From Gloeobacter morelensis MG652769 (GTDB lineage Bacteria; Cyanobacteriota; Cyanobacteriia; Gloeobacterales; Gloeobacteraceae): 64,000 bases of DNA. Below the pieces are notes generated by a model that did not search any database, had not been told where the DNA came from, and was given only the letters and a program-made list of their open reading frames with translations. The DNA lies in the NCBI RefSeq assembly GCF_021018745.1, contig NZ_CP063845.1:4526001-4590000 (forward strand). Direction: 5' to 3'. Within the stretch, counting starts at the first letter, position 1. The number at the start of each line of letters is the position of its first letter. The position numbers and the translations under genes are program-made. Positions 1 through 9,062 of the stretch are shown one piece after another.

Positions 1-1299
1 GGTGCGCAGGGCAAAGACGAGCAGAATGCAGGCGAAGGCACTTACAAAGCTGGTCGAAAGGGCCAGCCCCAAAGCCCCCAGAGTAGCGCTGAGTAGCCAG
101 GCGGCGAGCAGATTGACGACGATGCCGACGGCACTGATGCGCAAGGGCACGCGCGCTTCACCCAGGGCGTAGAAGACGCGGATGAGCAGGTCGCGCACCA
201 GATAAAAAGCCATGCCCACCGCCTGGCCGGCAAAAACTGTCGCCACCAGCAGGGTCGCCCGATTGTCGAATTGACCGCGCTCATAGATGACGCTCACCAG
301 CGGCCCGGCGAGCACCGCCGCGAGGGTGCTCATCGGCAGCACGACGATGAGTACCGACACCACCGCCTGGCGCACCCGCAAGCGCAACTCGGGCCGGTCC
401 GCCTCGGCGCTCAGCCGCGCAAACAGCGGCAGCGTCGGCACTAACAAGATATTGGAGAAGATGCCCAGGGGCGTCTGCACCAGCAAATTGGCGTAGTTGA
501 GGGCGCTTGGCACCCCCACCGGCAACTGGGAGGCGAAGAACAAATTGGTGTAGACATTCAGGTTCGACAGCAGCGAACTGCCGGTCGCCGGACCCATAAT
601 GTCGATCACCTCGCGCACCTCGGGGCGGTTCCAGCCAAAGCGCGGGCGCAGGCCCCCCAGGCCCAGCCGCCACTGCAGGGGGATCTGCACCAGCCATTGC
701 AAAATCGCCCCCGCCAGACTCCCCCAGGCGAGTACCTCCGGGCCGAGCCCAAACACCCAGTAGCCCACCCCAATCGCCGCGATCACCGTACCGCTGGAGA
801 GAATCGGGCTCAAGGACGGAAAGGCGAAGCGGCCCGCCGCCGTGAGCACCCCGAAACCCAGTCCAATAAGCCCCGCAAACAGCGCCATCGGTGCCATGAT
901 CCGCAGTTGCTCGACGGCCATCTGCTTGAGCGGTTCCGCTGCACCCGCCGCCACCAGGCCGATAAACCAGGGCGCTCCCAGCCACAGCAGCGCCGTGGCC
1001 CCACCCAGGGCAATGGCCACCAGCGTCTGCACATTCTCAATCAGCGGCCCCACCTTCGAGCGGTCCTGCTTCGAGACGACGCTCAGCACGGCGCTGTAGA
1101 ACGGCCCGTTGACGCCCCCGAGCAAGGTGAGCAGGAACCCCGGCAGCTTGTAGGCGTAGTTGTAGGCGTCCACTCCGGCGGACACCCCGAAGCTTGCGGC
1201 GATAAATTGCTCACGAAACAGGGCGATGAACTTGCTGAGAACCGTTGCCGCGCCGACGAGCCCCGCCACCCCCAGCAACGATCGTCGAGTCGTACCCAC
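1..1299 (-). CDS. murJ: Lipid II flippase MurJ (MviN), 3' end outside window
   Basis: Integral membrane flippase of the MOP superfamily that moves lipid II across the cytoplasmic membrane for peptidoglycan synthesis. The minus-strand frame is open from a GTG at 1299 to the window edge (433 codons). It begins MGTTRRSLLGVAG and has the typical MurJ N-terminal region with ATVLSKFIALFREQFIAASFG, followed by repeated hydrophobic helices. A stop lies just upstream in frame (about 1330), so GTG is the best start; no ATG is available. MurJ proteins are usually about 520-530 residues, so roughly 100 C-terminal residues lie beyond position 1. It is divergent from the YgfZ gene, 88 bases away. Confidence 0.9.
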   Translation of the reverse strand, partial: MGTTRRSLLGVAGLVGAATVLSKFIALFREQFIAASFGVSAGVDAYNYAYKLPGFLLTLLGGVNGPFYSAVLSVVSKQDRSKVGPLIENVQTLVAIALGGATALLWLGAPWFIGLVAAGAAEPLKQMAVEQLRIMAPMALFAGLIGLGFGVLTAAGRFAFPSLSPILSSGTVIAAIGVGYWVFGLGPEVLAWGSLAGAILQWLVQIPLQWRLGLGGLRPRFGWNRPEVREVIDIMGPATGSSLLSNLNVYTNLFFASQLPVGVPSALNYANLLVQTPLGIFSNILLVPTLPLFARLSAEADRPELRLRVRQAVVSVLIVVLPMSTLAAVLAGPLVSVIYERGQFDNRATLLVATVFAGQAVGMAFYLVRDLLIRVFYALGEARVPLRISAVGIVVNLLAAWLLSATLGALGLALSTSFVSAFACILLVFALRT

Positions 1300-1387
1300 C
1301 GCGCCCCAAATCGCAACCAGCCAATTTTACGGTCTGCCGTGCCGGGGCAAGCGCTGCTAGCCTGAAAGAAAACCAGGCCGTAACGCA

Positions 1388-2254
1388 ATGTCTCTCGAAG
1401 GGTATTTTCCAAGTGATCGTGAGCTCCTGAGCGTCCGGGGCAAGGACGCCGCCGACTACCTGCAGCGGGTGCTCACCTGCAACCTTAAGACCCTGCAGCC
1501 GGGAAAATTCATCCCCGGGGCACTACTGACCGGACAGGGCAAACTGGTCGCCTTTTTTGATCTGTACCAGCAAGCGGACGGCGGTTACACCCTTGCGGTG
1601 CCGTCGGGCTGCGCCGAGACGCTCGCGGCGCGCCTGGAGCGCTATGTCTTCAGCGAGGATGTCGTCGTAGAGCCGCGCGAAGCGATCGTCCTCGAGTTGC
1701 TCGCCTCGGGACCACCGTTCGAGCCGATCCCTGAACCCGGCCGATACTGTGACTTTGCACTGGACGGGCTGCCCGCCCGCCTGAGCGCCCTGGCGCCGGG
1801 TTACTACCGGCTGGAACTCGTGCGGATGCCCTCCGAGTTTGCGCCGGCCCCCCTGGAGGCGGAGCGCTTCGAGGCCTGGCGCATCGAGCAGGGCCTTCCT
1901 GCCTGGGACAAAGAACTCAACGACAACCTGATCCCGCTCAATCTCGGCATCGACGGCGCCATCTCCCACGACAAAGGCTGCTACACAGGCCAGGAAGTGA
2001 TCTCGCGGGCCACCTTCGTAGGCCACCCCGCCCAGGAGCTGGTCGGACTGCTGGCCGAAGAACCGCTGAAAGCTGGAACCGAGCTGACCCTGAATGGCGA
2101 TTACGTGGGCTTGGTGACCAGCACCAGCTACAGCGAGACCCGGCAGGCGAGCATTGGTCTTGCCCGAACCCGCTGGCGGAAGGCTAAACCGGGTGAGCGG
2201 GTGCAGGCGGGCGAGCGGGAAGTAGGCGTCGTTGGCCTGCCGTTTGCACCTTAG
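1388..2254 (+). CDS. ygfZ: Folate-binding YgfZ/GcvT-like protein
   Basis: 288-residue member of the GcvT/YgfZ family, which binds tetrahydrofolate and helps iron-sulfur enzymes such as MiaB in other bacteria. The family signature K-G-C-Y-x-G-Q-E is present as DKGCYTGQEV near residue 200, after an N-terminal GcvT-like domain (LSVRGKDAADYLQRVLT). The cysteine of that motif is the residue known to matter in YgfZ. It ends 4 bases before the convergent dnaA stop codon. GcvT itself is longer (about 360 residues) and lacks this motif, so YgfZ is preferred. Confidence 0.85.
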   Translation: MSLEGYFPSDRELLSVRGKDAADYLQRVLTCNLKTLQPGKFIPGALLTGQGKLVAFFDLYQQADGGYTLAVPSGCAETLAARLERYVFSEDVVVEPREAIVLELLASGPPFEPIPEPGRYCDFALDGLPARLSALAPGYYRLELVRMPSEFAPAPLEAERFEAWRIEQGLPAWDKELNDNLIPLNLGIDGAISHDKGCYTGQEVISRATFVGHPAQELVGLLAEEPLKAGTELTLNGDYVGLVTSTSYSETRQASIGLARTRWRKAKPGERVQAGEREVGVVGLPFAP

Positions 2255-2258
2255 CTAG

Positions 2259-3590
2259 TTAATGGCGGGCGTCCGCCTCCAGGCGGTTGCCGAGGCGCTG
2301 CAGGAGGCGCTGCACCTCGGGGTCGCGGAGCTTCGATTGCTCGATTTTGTCGATGGCGTACAGGACTGTCGTGTGGTCCTTGCCACCCAGAGCCTGGCCG
2401 ATCTTGGGCAGGCTCAGATCGGTGTACTTTCTGAGCAGATACATGCACAGCTGCCGCGCCTGGGAAATATCCCGGCGGCGGGAGTCGCTGCGCATATCCT
2501 CAGCACTCACCTTCAGTTCGTCGCAGACCAGTTCGAGGATCGCTTCGTCGGTGATTTCGCCGCGGGTGCGCGGTGGCGAGAGAATCGGACTGATCGTCTC
2601 GACGGTCATCGGCAGCCCCGAAATCGACACGTAGGCAACCGCCCGGATGAGCGCCCCCTCCAGTTCGCGAATGTTGGTGGTGTAGGCGGAGGCGATGTGG
2701 TGGATGACATCTTGCGGAACAAACATGTTCTCGTACTCGGCCTTTTTTTGCAGGATCGCCATGCGCGTCTCGATATCGGGCTGCTGAATGTCCGTAATCA
2801 GTCCCATCGAAAAGCGCGAAGACAAACGCTCCTGCAGACGCGGGATCAGCTGAGGAGGCCGGTCGGAAGCGATCACTATCTGCTTGCCCGACTCGTAGAG
2901 CGCATTGAAGGTGTGGAAAAACTCTTCCTGGGTGTACTCTTTGCCTTCGATGAACTGAATATCGTCGATCATCAACAGATCGACGCGGCGATAATGCTCG
3001 CGAAAGGTTTGCATTGCATCGCGCCGAATCGCTTCGATAAGTTCATTGGCGAATCTTTCAGTGCTGACGTAGGCAATTTTGGTCCTTGTATCGATATCGA
3101 GCCGATAATGACCAATTGCCTGCATCAAGTGAGTTTTTCCCAATCCAACGCCACCGCACAAAAACAGGGGGTTGTAGTTGCAACCCGGCATCTCCGCCAC
3201 GGCAAGAGCCGCTACGTGAGCCATGCGGTTATTCGCCCCGACCACGAAGCGCGAAAAAGTGTATTTGGAATTGAGCGAAGCGACATTAGCAGGCGGAGCA
3301 ACCGGGGCAGGCTCTCGCTCTATAACTGGCTTTGACGTCTCCTCCGACTGCTCGGAAACGATGAAATCAACTTGAATGGGTCGGCCGATTACCTGTTCAC
3401 CTGCCTGGGCAATCGCGCCAGCGTAATGCTGTTGTAGCCAGCTGCGTGCAAAAGGGTTCGGCGTGCGAATAATCAGACAGTCTTGATCGAATTGTTGGGC
3501 CGTTGCCGGCTTTATCCATGTTTCAAAGGTGGGACGGCTGAGCCGGCCCTTCAAGTGACTTAGGATACCATCCCAGAGCGCTTCCACCAA
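2259..3590 (-). CDS. dnaA: Chromosomal replication initiator DnaA
   Basis: 443-residue AAA+ initiator that binds DnaA boxes and opens oriC. Domain I is at about residues 1-80 and a short linker runs to 105. The AAA+ domain has Walker A GGVGLGKT at about 146-153 and Walker B LLMIDD at about 205-210. The C-terminal helix-turn-helix carries the DnaA signature [12 protein letters not shown]. Length is normal. The ATG at 3590 faces rpmH across a 257-bp intergenic region. dnaN does not follow; the downstream neighbour is the convergent ygfZ. Confidence 0.97.
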   Translation of the reverse strand: MVEALWDGILSHLKGRLSRPTFETWIKPATAQQFDQDCLIIRTPNPFARSWLQQHYAGAIAQAGEQVIGRPIQVDFIVSEQSEETSKPVIEREPAPVAPPANVASLNSKYTFSRFVVGANNRMAHVAALAVAEMPGCNYNPLFLCGGVGLGKTHLMQAIGHYRLDIDTRTKIAYVSTERFANELIEAIRRDAMQTFREHYRRVDLLMIDDIQFIEGKEYTQEEFFHTFNALYESGKQIVIASDRPPQLIPRLQERLSSRFSMGLITDIQQPDIETRMAILQKKAEYENMFVPQDVIHHIASAYTTNIRELEGALIRAVAYVSISGLPMTVETISPILSPPRTRGEITDEAILELVCDELKVSAEDMRSDSRRRDISQARQLCMYLLRKYTDLSLPKIGQALGGKDHTTVLYAIDKIEQSKLRDPEVQRLLQRLGNRLEADARH

Positions 3591-3642
3591 TGTTTACACC
3601 TAAATATATCGATGCCGGACGCCGACGCTTTAGTGTGCAATC

Positions 3643-3651
3643 TTATCCAAA
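3643..3651 (+). promoter_or_regulatory. DnaA-box-like 9-mer in the dnaA-rpmH gap
   Basis: TTATCCAAA differs at one position from the consensus TTATCCACA. It lies about 55 bases upstream of the dnaA start next to an AT-rich stretch (TAAATATATCGAT at 3601-3613). It is the only good match I found in this gap, so autoregulation of dnaA is as likely as an origin. Confidence 0.3.
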
Positions 3652-3792
3652 GATCCGCCATCCGTCCATCCTCAATTTGCGATTTGCACGCGTGCCGCCC
3701 ATCGGCGAGACGTGGTCAAGCAGCCACGCCGCTGCAGTGCTCCGTCCCGTCCCCTGGGAACCCGGCGCAGGCGACAACTCGGTCGCAGCGCT

Positions 3793-3821
3793 TTGCGGGC
3801 GCGGCACCCCTCAGTTATAAT
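3793..3821 (+). promoter_or_regulatory. Predicted promoter of rpmH-rnpA
   Basis: A perfect -10 TATAAT (3816-3821) sits 17 bases after a weak -35 TTGCGG (3793-3798). The expected start near 3828 gives a leader of about 20 bases before the rpmH ATG at 3848. Confidence 0.5.
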
Positions 3822-3847
3822 GCGAAACGCTGCGTTTATAGACATCA

Positions 3848-3982
3848 ATGAAAAGAACGCTGGGTGGCACCACCCGTAAGCGCCAGAAGACTTCCGGCTT
3901 CCGGGCGCGCATGCGGACGGCAAGCGGACGGCGCGTGCTGTCGGCCCGTCGCCGCAGAGGTCGCCATCGTCTGGCCGTCTAG
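3848..3982 (+). CDS. rpmH: 50S ribosomal protein L34
   Basis: 44-residue, extremely basic protein that begins [20 protein letters not shown] and ends RGRHRLAV. This matches L34 (KRTxxxxxRKRxxxxGFRxRM) and its normal length. It packs against 23S rRNA in the large subunit. rnpA begins 3 bases after its stop, the usual rpmH-rnpA transcription unit, and a TATAAT promoter lies just upstream. Confidence 0.97.
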   Translation: MKRTLGGTTRKRQKTSGFRARMRTASGRRVLSARRRRGRHRLAV

Positions 3983-3985
3983 TCT

Positions 3986-4360
3986 TTGCTGCCCGGCGAG
4001 CACCGCCTACGCGCCCGGCGCGACTTCGAATTGGTGCATCGTCGCGCCAAACGCTATACGAGTAGTCATCTGCAATTGCTGGTGCTGAAGGCCGATCCTG
4101 CCCCAACCCGTATCGGCATTACCACCAGCCGCAAAGTCGGCAACGCCGTGCACCGCAACCGCTACCGGCGACTGATCCGCGAATCTTTGCGCCGGGTGCT
4201 TCTGAAACTGGCGTCTGGATACAAAATTGTAATAGTGGTCCGCCCCCAGCCGGAGGGTGCCTTCGTGCCGTCCTACGGGGAGATATGCGAGCAGGTAAAC
4301 CGTCTGCTTGTCCTTGCAGGGCTACTGCCGAGCGCAACCAACACGCGGAATGCCGATTAG
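3986..4360 (+). CDS. rnpA: Ribonuclease P protein component
   Basis: 124-residue basic protein subunit that assists the RNase P RNA in 5' processing of tRNA precursors. It shows LRARRDFELVHRRAKRY near the N-terminus and the RNR-type signature KVGNAVHRNRYRRLIRE at about residues 50-65, the RNA-binding helix of the family. The start is TTG at 3986, immediately after rpmH; no ATG fits before the conserved region. The RNase P RNA gene is not in this window. Confidence 0.93.
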   Translation: MLPGEHRLRARRDFELVHRRAKRYTSSHLQLLVLKADPAPTRIGITTSRKVGNAVHRNRYRRLIRESLRRVLLKLASGYKIVIVVRPQPEGAFVPSYGEICEQVNRLLVLAGLLPSATNTRNAD

Positions 4361-4370
4361 GAGAAGGTGC

Positions 4371-4769
4371 ATGGCGATTCAAGAAGAGGTGCAGTTCGAG
4401 GGGCGGCCCCACATCGTGGACTTTATCGTCAACACGCTGCTTCTGGTCACGATTATCTGGCTGCCCCTCTGGGTTGGCAGTCTGGTGCGCCAACTGTTCG
4501 TGCGCTACCGGATTACTAACCGCCGGATCACCGTCGAAAGCGGCTGGATGGGCCAGAAGCGCTACGACATCGTTTACCGCGAGATTCGATCGGTGCGGGT
4601 GATCCCTAACTCGATCGTGGGCGGTCTGTTCAACTACGGCGTGGTGCTCGTGAACACCAAGGACGGCACCCAGATCGAAATGAAAGCTCTGCCTCGCTTT
4701 CGCGAACTGGCGGACTACATCGAAGAGCGCCTCGATCGCCGCCAACCGAGCCCCGCCACCCGCAGCTAG
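4371..4769 (+). CDS. Membrane-anchored bacterial PH-domain protein
   Basis: 132-residue protein with one hydrophobic helix near residues 20-38 (NTLLLVTIIWLPLWVGSLV) followed by a YdbS-like bacterial PH domain (YRITNRRITVESGW and later NYGVVLVNTKDG). The ATG at 4371 is preceded by AGGAGAAGG, a strong ribosome binding site just after the rnpA stop. From memory, cyanobacterial rpmH-rnpA units are commonly followed by this gene and then yidC. Here yidC is absent and a convergent gene follows 3 bases away. Its molecular role is unknown. Confidence 0.8.
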   Translation: MAIQEEVQFEGRPHIVDFIVNTLLLVTIIWLPLWVGSLVRQLFVRYRITNRRITVESGWMGQKRYDIVYREIRSVRVIPNSIVGGLFNYGVVLVNTKDGTQIEMKALPRFRELADYIEERLDRRQPSPATRS

Positions 4770-4771
4770 CT

Positions 4772-5776
4772 TCAAAACGTCTGAAATTCGAGCGTCTGCA
4801 CCTGCACCATCGGCGTGGGCACCGGGTAGCCGAAGTAATAGTTGTGGATGTGGTCGCCGATCAAATTCAGTTCGCTTTCTTTTTGGAGAAGGTAGGGCAC
4901 CACTCCGGTGCGCTCGATCTCTTCAAGGGTGCTGTAGACCAGTTCGTTGGCCAGTCGGCCGCTCAGCCGCTCGGCTTCGCTGGTGTAGGAGCCAGGCTGG
5001 CTTGCGGCAAGGAGACCGAGAATGTTGCTCACCTGGGAAGTGGCAAAGCGCAATGAGCGCGGGAAGCGCGGGTTGAGCACCAGCAGTGCGGCCACCGAGC
5101 GCGGGGCGACCGTGGCCCGGTAGAGCTTGCTGTAAATTTCCGAACCGCTCACCGAGCGCAGCAGCGACAGCCACTGCTGTACCTCGATGGGCCGCTCCGC
5201 CAGGGCCGACTGGGGATTAATCAGGCGGTAGCGCACCTGCAAAATCCGCGCGGTCTGCAAAGCCCGCTCGAAGAAGTGGCCTAGCCGCAAAAACCGCCAG
5301 CCCGTGTCGTGGAGAATCGTGCTGTCGATCAGGCTGTCGATCAGGCCCGACTGTTCTTTGACCTTTTCGTAGAACCCGAGTGCCTCGGCATCGACATCCC
5401 CTTCCCAGCGCGCACCGCGCAATTCAAGGTAGAGCCGGTTGAGCGCCAGCCACAGTTCCGATGAAATTTGATCGCGGATGCCGCGGGCGTTCTCGCGCGC
5501 CTGGGTGACACAGCTGAGGATCGAACTGGGGTTGGTGCGGTCGAAAGTAACGAACTGCTCGACTTGGGCGGGCTGCACGGCCGGGTAGCGTTCCTGGTAA
5601 GCGTCCATCTCGCCCACCACTTCGAGGACCATCTCCCAGCGCTGGCTCGCGTGGTTGGCCTGCTCGCCGATATCGAGCAAGGTCTGGTAATAATCGGCGA
5701 CGACGCGGGCGGTGTTCTCGGCGCGCTCGATGTAGCGCCCCAACCAGTAGTGGTACTCGGCAATGCGGCTCAACAT
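4772..5776 (-). CDS. Alpha-E domain protein (DUF403)
   Basis: 334-residue all-helical protein that begins MLSRIAEYHYWLGRYIERAENTARV, the hallmark of the alpha-E superfamily. In many bacteria it is linked to a circularly permuted ATP-grasp ligase (DUF404/DUF407) and a transglutaminase-like protease, and is thought to act in peptide tagging. None of those partners is adjacent here. The gene converges on the PH-domain gene and is divergent from mrp. Start ATG at 5776. Confidence 0.8.
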   Translation of the reverse strand: MLSRIAEYHYWLGRYIERAENTARVVADYYQTLLDIGEQANHASQRWEMVLEVVGEMDAYQERYPAVQPAQVEQFVTFDRTNPSSILSCVTQARENARGIRDQISSELWLALNRLYLELRGARWEGDVDAEALGFYEKVKEQSGLIDSLIDSTILHDTGWRFLRLGHFFERALQTARILQVRYRLINPQSALAERPIEVQQWLSLLRSVSGSEIYSKLYRATVAPRSVAALLVLNPRFPRSLRFATSQVSNILGLLAASQPGSYTSEAERLSGRLANELVYSTLEEIERTGVVPYLLQKESELNLIGDHIHNYYFGYPVPTPMVQVQTLEFQTF

Positions 5777-5916
5777 GGGGACAGATTAACCCATAGGCCG
5801 CCTTGAGCGCAGCGGGAACCAAAGTGCCAGACTCCAGGAGCGGCGGGTCGCCTGTACTATGCTGAAGGGGAACTACGCCGGTGGGCTTTTCCCCGGCTCC
5901 AACCCACACTGGCACC

Positions 5917-6990
5917 ATGCAGCGCATCATCCAGCAAGAAGAAATCCTGAACGTCCTCAAGCCTGTGCAGGATCCGGAGCTGCGCCGCTCGCTGGTCGAA
6001 CTGGGCATGATCCGCAACGTCGACATTCAAGGGGGCAACGTCAGCTTCACGCTGGTGCTCACCACCCCCGCCTGTCCGCTGCGCGAGATGATCGTGGGCG
6101 ATTGCAAGAAGGCCGTCTTTGCCATCGACGGTGTCCAGAGCGTCGAAGTAGAAGTGACCGCCGAGACGCCCAAGGCCAAGGCCCTGCCCGACCGGCAGGG
6201 GATCCCGGGGGTCAAGAACATCATTGCTGTCTCCAGCGGCAAGGGCGGCGTGGGCAAGACGACCGTTTCGGTCAACGTCGCCGTGTCGCTGGCCCAATCC
6301 GGCGCCCAGGTGGGCATTCTCGACGCCGATATCTACGGGCCGAACGTGCCTTTGATGCTCGGTTTGCAAGGCCAGAAGATGCCCGTGCGCCACAGCGAGA
6401 ACGGCGGCGAAATATTCGAGCCGCTGTTTAATTACGGTGTCAAAGTAGTCTCGATGGGCTTCTGGGTCGGTGAGGATCAGCCGCTCATCTGGCGCGGGCC
6501 GATGCTCAACTCCGCTATTCGCCAGTTTCTCTACCAGGTGGACTGGGGCGAACTCGATTACCTGATCATCGACCTGCCGCCGGGTACCGGGGACGCCCAG
6601 CTTACCCTCTGTCAGTCGGTGCCCCTGGCGGGGGCGGTGATCGTCACCACTCCCCAGACCGTGGCCCTGCTCGACTCGCGCAAGGGCCTGCGGATGTTCC
6701 AGCAGCTCGGGGTGCCGGTGCTCGGGATCGTCGAGAACATGAGCTACTTTATTCCGCCCGACGCCCCTGAAAAAAAATACGACATCTTCAGCAGCGGCGG
6801 CGGCGAGCGCACCGCCCGCGAGCTGGGTCTGCCGCTATTGGGCATGCTGCCTTTGGAGATGCCCGTGCGCGAAGGGGGCGATCGGGGGGTGCCCATCGCC
6901 ATGGCCCGGCCGGATTCGGCCTCCGCCCAGGCCTTTCGCAAGCTCGCCCAGATCATCGCGGGCAAAGTCTCGGTGGCGGCCCTGACCTAG
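5917..6990 (+). CDS. mrp: Mrp/ApbC-type iron-sulfur carrier ATPase
   Basis: P-loop NTPase of the Mrp/NBP35 family that carries Fe-S clusters to apoproteins. An N-terminal MIP18-like domain (LKPVQDPELRRSLVELGMI, TTPACPLREMI) precedes the deviant Walker A SSGKGGVGKTT, then GILDADIYGPN and DYLIIDLPPGTGD. ATG 5917 gives a 357-residue protein that starts directly at the MIP18 domain. An in-frame GTG at 5881 would add 12 residues of low-complexity sequence and is less likely. The usual CxxC of some Mrp proteins is not visible near the C-terminus. Confidence 0.9.
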   Translation: MQRIIQQEEILNVLKPVQDPELRRSLVELGMIRNVDIQGGNVSFTLVLTTPACPLREMIVGDCKKAVFAIDGVQSVEVEVTAETPKAKALPDRQGIPGVKNIIAVSSGKGGVGKTTVSVNVAVSLAQSGAQVGILDADIYGPNVPLMLGLQGQKMPVRHSENGGEIFEPLFNYGVKVVSMGFWVGEDQPLIWRGPMLNSAIRQFLYQVDWGELDYLIIDLPPGTGDAQLTLCQSVPLAGAVIVTTPQTVALLDSRKGLRMFQQLGVPVLGIVENMSYFIPPDAPEKKYDIFSSGGGERTARELGLPLLGMLPLEMPVREGGDRGVPIAMARPDSASAQAFRKLAQIIAGKVSVAALT

Positions 6991-7015
6991 GCGACCTGGC
7001 GGGTACACTGAACCC

Positions 7016-7459
7016 ATGGACGCCCGGACGCTCTATACGCAAGACTTCTACCGCTGGACCTTTGAGCAGGCGCAGCTGGTGCGCGAGCGGCGCTGGGACG
7101 TGCTGGATGTCGAGCATGTGACCGAGGAGTTGGAAGCTTTGGGACGCTCAGAGCGGCGCGAACTGCGTAGCCGCCTGGAGATTTTGACGGGGCATCTGCT
7201 CAAATGGCAATTTCAGCCCGATAAGCGCTCCGACAGTTGGCTCGATACCATCCGCAAGCAGCGATCCCGTATCCGCCTGCTCCTGGAAGATAGCCCCAGC
7301 TTGAAGCCGGAGCTGGACAACCTGCTGGAGCGGGCCTACTTGGACGGCTTGCGCCTGGCGCTCAAAGAAACGGGACTGGAGACCACGCTGTTGCCGCCCG
7401 GCTGCCCGTACACCCTCGACAAACTTTTTGATAGCGGCTATCTGCCCTCCGCGCCATGA
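7016..7459 (+). CDS. DUF29 family protein
   Basis: 147-residue protein with the DUF29 layout common in cyanobacteria: LYTQDFYRWTFEQAQLVRERRWDVLDVEHVTEELEALGRSE followed by helical HLLKWQFQP and a short C-terminal PYTLDKLFDSGYLP. Function is unknown. It lies 25 bases after mrp in the same direction and may be co-transcribed. Confidence 0.75.
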   Translation: MDARTLYTQDFYRWTFEQAQLVRERRWDVLDVEHVTEELEALGRSERRELRSRLEILTGHLLKWQFQPDKRSDSWLDTIRKQRSRIRLLLEDSPSLKPELDNLLERAYLDGLRLALKETGLETTLLPPGCPYTLDKLFDSGYLPSAP

Positions 7460-7554
7460 CAGCGGCTGCGGTGCGCTTGCGCGCAAGTCCAATCCACTCC
7501 AGGGAGATTGCCCCTTAATATGGGCAAGAAACATCTGGCGGTTGTACGAGCGCG

Positions 7555-8985
7555 ATGAGTTCGAGCGATCTGTCCCAACTGGCCGACGGAATCCCTGCAG
7601 AGCACACCCTGCCGAAGTTGGGGCTGCTCACGATGTTCAGGCTCGGTTTATTTCAGATGGGCCTGGGGATCATGTCGATTCTCACCCTCGGGGTGCTCAA
7701 CCGCATCTTGATCGACGTTAATCTGCTCGCCATCCCGGCGACCCTCGCGGGCGGGGTGCTCGCCATGTACCAGTTCGTCGCCCCGGCGCGCGTTTGGTTC
7801 GGCCAGCGCTCGGATGCCAGACCGCTCTTCGGGTACCACCGCACCGGCTATGTGTGGCTCGGGGCGGCGCTGTTTTGTCTGACTTCGTATCTGGCGGTGC
7901 AGGTGATCTGGACACTGTCCGACAGCCTGCGCGCCACGGGCTGGTCGGGGGCGACCTACGGCTGGGTGGCGCTGCTGGCACTCGCCTTTGCCGGGTACGG
8001 GCTTTGCATCAGCTGCAGCTCGACACCCTTCGCCGCGTTGTTGGTCGATGTCTCCGACGAGGACGACCGCTCCAAGCTGGTGGGGATCGTCTGGACGATG
8101 CTGATGGTCGGCATCGTGACGGGGGCCATCACCAGCGCCAACCTGCTCAAGGGCCTCACCGCGGAGACGCTGCGCGAGTCGATCAATTATTTGTTTACCG
8201 TCGTGCCCGCCGCCGTCTTCAGCCTGGCCCTGGTGGCCCTGGCGGGGGTGGAAGCCCGCTATTCGCGCTTCAGCCGCCGGACAGTTGCCGTTCTGCGCGA
8301 GGACCGCATCACCCTCACTTCCGCCCTGCGCATCCTGACGGCAAGCCGCCAGACCGGGGTGTTCTTTGCCTTCTTGCTTGCTATGACTGTGAGCCTCTTT
8401 ATGCAGCAGCCGATACTCGAACCCTACGGCGGCGAGGTCTTCGGCATGAGCGTCGCCGAGAGCACCCGGCTCAATGCCTTCTGGGGAACCGGCACCCTGG
8501 TGGGCATTCCACTGGCAGGATTTTTGATTGTGCCGCGGCTGGGCAAAAAGCGCACCGCCCGCCTCGGCTGCCTGCTGGTGGGAGCCTGCTTCGGGCTGGT
8601 CATCCTCGCAGGCTTTACCGCAATGCCGGCCGTCCTGCAGGGGGCGGTCACCGTCCTGGGACTCGGCTTCGGGATCACCACCAACGCTGCGGTGAGCCTG
8701 ATGCTGGATCTCACCGCCGCCGAGACGGCAGGCACATTCATCGGCGCCTGGGGTCTCGCCCAGGCCATGTCCCAGGCGTTTGCCACCGTGGCGGGAGGTA
8801 TTGTGCTCGATATTGCCCGGGGTGTGTTCGGGGTACCGGTGCTCGCCTACGGCACGGTATTCGCCCTCGAAAGCCTCGGGATGCTGTTGGCAGTCTGGCT
8901 GTTGTCGCGGGTGGATGTCGAGGAATTTCGCTCGGACACCGGTCGGGCAGTCGCTAAGGTGCTCGCAAACGAAATGGACTCCTGA
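7555..8985 (+). CDS. PucC/LhaA-type MFS carrier
   Basis: 476-residue polytopic membrane protein of the BCD/PucC branch of the major facilitator superfamily. Members in phototrophs help assemble chlorophyll- or bacteriochlorophyll-binding complexes. It shows the family stretch FRLGLFQMGLGIMSILTLGVLNRILI, then GQRSDARPLFGYHRTGYVWLG and about 12 hydrophobic helices. Length is normal. This supports a phototrophic host. The substrate, probably a chlorophyll-type pigment, is inferred from the family only. Confidence 0.85.
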   Translation: MSSSDLSQLADGIPAEHTLPKLGLLTMFRLGLFQMGLGIMSILTLGVLNRILIDVNLLAIPATLAGGVLAMYQFVAPARVWFGQRSDARPLFGYHRTGYVWLGAALFCLTSYLAVQVIWTLSDSLRATGWSGATYGWVALLALAFAGYGLCISCSSTPFAALLVDVSDEDDRSKLVGIVWTMLMVGIVTGAITSANLLKGLTAETLRESINYLFTVVPAAVFSLALVALAGVEARYSRFSRRTVAVLREDRITLTSALRILTASRQTGVFFAFLLAMTVSLFMQQPILEPYGGEVFGMSVAESTRLNAFWGTGTLVGIPLAGFLIVPRLGKKRTARLGCLLVGACFGLVILAGFTAMPAVLQGAVTVLGLGFGITTNAAVSLMLDLTAAETAGTFIGAWGLAQAMSQAFATVAGGIVLDIARGVFGVPVLAYGTVFALESLGMLLAVWLLSRVDVEEFRSDTGRAVAKVLANEMDS

Positions 8986-9062
8986 GAATCTAGCTAGCCC
9001 GGCTTGAGCTACTTGAGCGCTTTTGTCCGGTTTGTTTTCCCGGCGCCCGGCCCGGCGCACTC

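Noticed and set aside
3590-3847. Full oriC call for the dnaA-rpmH gap
   Set aside because: Only one good DnaA-box match was found; reported as a site and a finding instead of an origin.
7648-9060. 470-codon minus-strand open frame opposite the PucC-type gene
   Set aside because: His/Gln/Gly-rich antisense shadow of a GC-rich membrane protein gene, with no recognisable domain.
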